From: Paenisporosarcina sp. FSL H8-0542
GTDB taxonomy: Bacteria; Bacillota; Bacilli; Bacillales_A; Planococcaceae
NCBI RefSeq assembly: GCF_038632915.1
Contig: NZ_CP152050.1
Coordinates: 1,953,001 to 2,017,000, forward strand
DNA length: 64,000 nt
Reading direction: 5' to 3'
The translations under genes and the position numbers were made by a program. Each line of letters starts with the position of its first letter. Positions within the stretch are counted from its first letter, which is position 1. Below, one piece after another: positions 62,136 to 64,000 of the stretch. The notes under the pieces were generated by a model. That model was not told where the DNA came from. It worked only from the letters and a program-made list of their open reading frames with translations, and did not search any database.

Positions 62136-63309
62136 TCATTATCCATTCCTTTATTTTGGTAGCATCATTCACTACTTTTTTATGAAGCACAGCCATTTCA
62201 ATCTCTGCCAATGCTTCTTTGAGCCAAGGACCACCACGCTTGCTAAACCAATCCATCAAGTCTTTCCCTGAAATGACAAGATCAGCTTTTGATTGAATTG
62301 GTAAGGAACGCTTGAGTTTTATTATTGTATCGATTGGCATCGGTGGGATCTTATCTCTCAATACATGAACGAGGCTCTCCGCCTTGATAAGAATATCTTC
62401 ATTAAAAGAGTATAGGTCATCTCTCGTAAACAAACGTTCAAATCGAATTTGAGTGGCTTTAACCAGTTGACCAATTTGTTGTTTCGATTCATTCGATAAT
62501 TTAAACGTTCTGGTCAGTTCGGACACAGATGAGGTTTCCTGCAATAAACAAAGAAAGGACCAACATATCAAGCTGTTGCGAGGATTTCCTAGTTGCGCCC
62601 ATTTTTCATGTTGGAATGGGAAACCTCCTGGCAATTGATCGGACAATTTGCTTGTGACGAGATAGCTCATTCCATTTTGTAAGTTCGAGCTATCCCACAT
62701 TTTTTCAAGTTCAGCAGTCACTCGTTCAACAGATACATATGTAAGATTTTCCGCGCAAAATTGGATGGCTTCCAACGATTTGTCGTCAATTGTAAAACCG
62801 AGCTGAGCACTGAAACGTACAGCTCTTAGCATACGTAGAGCATCTTCCTGAAAACGATCAGTAGGATTGCCGACAGTTCGAATGATTCGGTTTTCTAAAT
62901 CAAGTCTTCCATCGAACAAATCGATAATCTGAAAACTTTCAGTCATGGCTAGTGCGTTCATTGTGAAGTCTCTACGCTTCAAATCTTCTTCGAGAGACAG
63001 GACAAACTTTACATCCGTTGGTCTTCGGTAATCTGCATATTCCCCGTCGCTCCTAAATGTTGTGACTTCAATGGGAATATGACTTTCGAGAACAAGGATA
63101 GTTCCATGGGCAAGTCCGACATCGACCGTCCGTTTGAATATTTTTTTTACTTGTTCTGGTAAAGCGCTGGAAGCGATGTCGATATCATTGGCTTCTTTTT
63201 GACGCAAAAAATCGCGCACTGCTCCTCCAACAAATACGGCTTCATATCCATTTTCTTTCAGCTTATTTATAATTGCTGTACCAGCTTGCCAATGTTCAGT
63301 TGTTAACAT
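62113..63309 (-). CDS. cca: CCA-adding enzyme (tRNA nucleotidyltransferase)
   Basis: A 398-residue class II nucleotidyltransferase. VFVGGAVRDFLRQKEANDIDIAS (around residues 23-45) contains the GG-x-x-R motif and the two catalytic Asp of DxD. RRDFTMNALAM is motif B, and DPxR-type residues in EDALRMLRAVRFSAQLGF follow. It builds or repairs the CCA end of tRNAs without a template. Start and end overlap bshA (14 bp) and birA (23 bp), a tightly packed operon conserved in Bacillales. Confidence 0.95.
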   Translation of the reverse strand: MLTTEHWQAGTAIINKLKENGYEAVFVGGAVRDFLRQKEANDIDIASSALPEQVKKIFKRTVDVGLAHGTILVLESHIPIEVTTFRSDGEYADYRRPTDVKFVLSLEEDLKRRDFTMNALAMTESFQIIDLFDGRLDLENRIIRTVGNPTDRFQEDALRMLRAVRFSAQLGFTIDDKSLEAIQFCAENLTYVSVERVTAELEKMWDSSNLQNGMSYLVTSKLSDQLPGGFPFQHEKWAQLGNPRNSLICWSFLCLLQETSSVSELTRTFKLSNESKQQIGQLVKATQIRFERLFTRDDLYSFNEDILIKAESLVHVLRDKIPPMPIDTIIKLKRSLPIQSKADLVISGKDLMDWFSKRGGPWLKEALAEIEMAVLHKKVVNDATKIKEWIMNESNSEI

Positions 63310-64000
63310 ATTGACGAACCACTTTCTCGTACAGTTTTTCGTATTGGTTCACGATGATTGAAGAATGGAATTTTCGAGACACCGCTTCAATGGAAGCATT
63401 TCTCATGCGTTTATGTAAGTCATTATTCTTTAATATCTTCAAAGCATTACATGCCACTGCTTCAACATCGTTTAAAGGGACAATGTAGCCATTTTCTCCG
63501 TGGTCTATTACTTCTGGTATTCCGCCTACATTTGTGCCGATACAAGGTACTCCACAGGCCATTGCTTCTAATAATACCAACCCGAACGCTTCCTTTTCCG
63601 ACAGAAGTAATTTCAAATCACTTATAGAGTACAATTCAGACACATTATTCTGTTTTCCTAAAAACAGCACATCATTTTGTAATCCCAAGGAATCGACTTG
63701 TTTAATGATGTTATTCATTTCAGGCCCATCTCCGACAAGAAGTAATTTAGATGGCATTTCTTTTCGTATATAAGCAAAACTTGAAACAACATCTTCAACA
63801 TGCTTCACCTTTCGGAAATTCGAAACATGAATGACTACCTTTTCATCCTCATGAATATTGAAATAAGACTTTACATTCGTTGATTTGGATGGAACATATT
63901 CGCGTTCATCAACAAAATTATAAATGGTTTCAATCGTCTGAGATGGTTGTATTAATTGATACGTTTCTTCCTTCAATGAATTGGAAACTGCCGTTACCAC
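63296..64000 (-). CDS. bshA: N-acetyl-alpha-D-glucosaminyl L-malate synthase BshA (C-terminal fragment)
   Basis: The last 234 residues of a GT4 glycosyltransferase; the frame continues past the right edge. IHVSNFRKVKHVEDVVSSF and the nucleotide-binding loop SEKEAFGLVLLEAMACGVPCIGT, with its E-x7-E motif, are visible, then GGIPEVIDHGENGYIV. These match BshA (YpjH) of B. subtilis, which also precedes cca. The enzyme joins UDP-GlcNAc and malate in the first step of bacillithiol synthesis. The N-terminal acceptor domain is outside the window. Confidence 0.9.
   Translation of the reverse strand: MVTAVSNSLKEETYQLIQPSQTIETIYNFVDEREYVPSKSTNVKSYFNIHEDEKVVIHVSNFRKVKHVEDVVSSFAYIRKEMPSKLLLVGDGPEMNNIIKQVDSLGLQNDVLFLGKQNNVSELYSISDLKLLLSEKEAFGLVLLEAMACGVPCIGTNVGGIPEVIDHGENGYIVPLNDVEAVACNALKILKNNDLHKRMRNASIEAVSRKFHSSIIVNQYEKLYEKVVRQYVNN

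Overview
The window is a low-GC Gram-positive (Bacillota, Bacillales) chromosome segment. Gene content and order match the Bacillus subtilis ypgQ-cspD-ypdPQ, dynA(ypbR), ypwA-ypvA-ypsC-rnpB-gpsB-mrfB-mrfA, recU-ponA-ypoC-nth-dnaD-asnS-aspB-ypmB-ypmA-dinG and panDCB-birA-cca-bshA blocks. Details such as a type II pantothenate kinase, a PBP1A with an Fn3/Gly-Asn tail and divergent N-termini suggest a Planococcaceae/Caryophanaceae relative (Sporosarcina, Paenisporosarcina or similar) rather than Bacillus itself. That family assignment is inference. Nearly all genes are intact. No phage, insertion sequence, CRISPR array, tRNA or rRNA was seen.

Layout. 1-2.5 kb: end of a ypgQ-type HD phosphohydrolase, two cold-shock genes facing each other, a small zinc-finger gene, and ypdP-ypdQ behind a probable preQ1-I riboswitch. 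2.6-15.8 kb: coaW, two START-fold proteins, an unknown papain-like candidate, a UvrD-type helicase, a lipid kinase, the DEAD-box helicase dbpA, a ykvS-like gene, a mercaptopyruvate-type sulfurtransferase, the double dynamin dynA, and a small haem-oxidase-like membrane protein. 16-20.3 kb: an amino-acid ABC importer pair with no ATPase, two large palindromic extragenic elements, a VLRF1-type release-factor homologue and nanoRNase nrnB. 20.5-37 kb: three giant secreted bacillopeptidase F paralogues (about 1450 residues each), with a nonsense-interrupted metallophosphoesterase and the carboxypeptidase ypwA between the first and second. 38-46 kb: helicase ypvA, rRNA methyltransferase ypsC, RNase P RNA, gpsB, and the mitomycin-repair pair mrfB/mrfA with yppE. 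46-64 kb: recU-ponA on the plus strand, then a long minus-strand series of housekeeping genes ending in panBCD, birA, cca and a partial bshA.

How genes work together. dnaD, nth, recU, dinG, mrfA/mrfB and the two other helicases make this a DNA replication and repair neighbourhood. ponA and gpsB act in cell-wall synthesis. panB, panC, panD, birA and coaW feed CoA and biotin-dependent metabolism, and bshA makes bacillithiol.

Most interesting observations: (1) the third bacillopeptidase F paralogue has Gln in place of the catalytic His (Asp237/Gln284/Ser461), so it is probably a dead protease kept as a full-length 1460-residue secreted protein; (2) its promoter region carries a perfect CcpA cre match that is disrupted in the neighbouring copy; (3) a structured leader with an overlapping terminator precedes panBCD (pan-motif candidate); (4) a preQ1-I-like riboswitch overlaps the ypdP ribosome binding site; (5) a single in-frame amber codon splits an otherwise intact metallophosphoesterase; (6) two roughly 125-bp palindromic elements lie side by side in one intergenic region.
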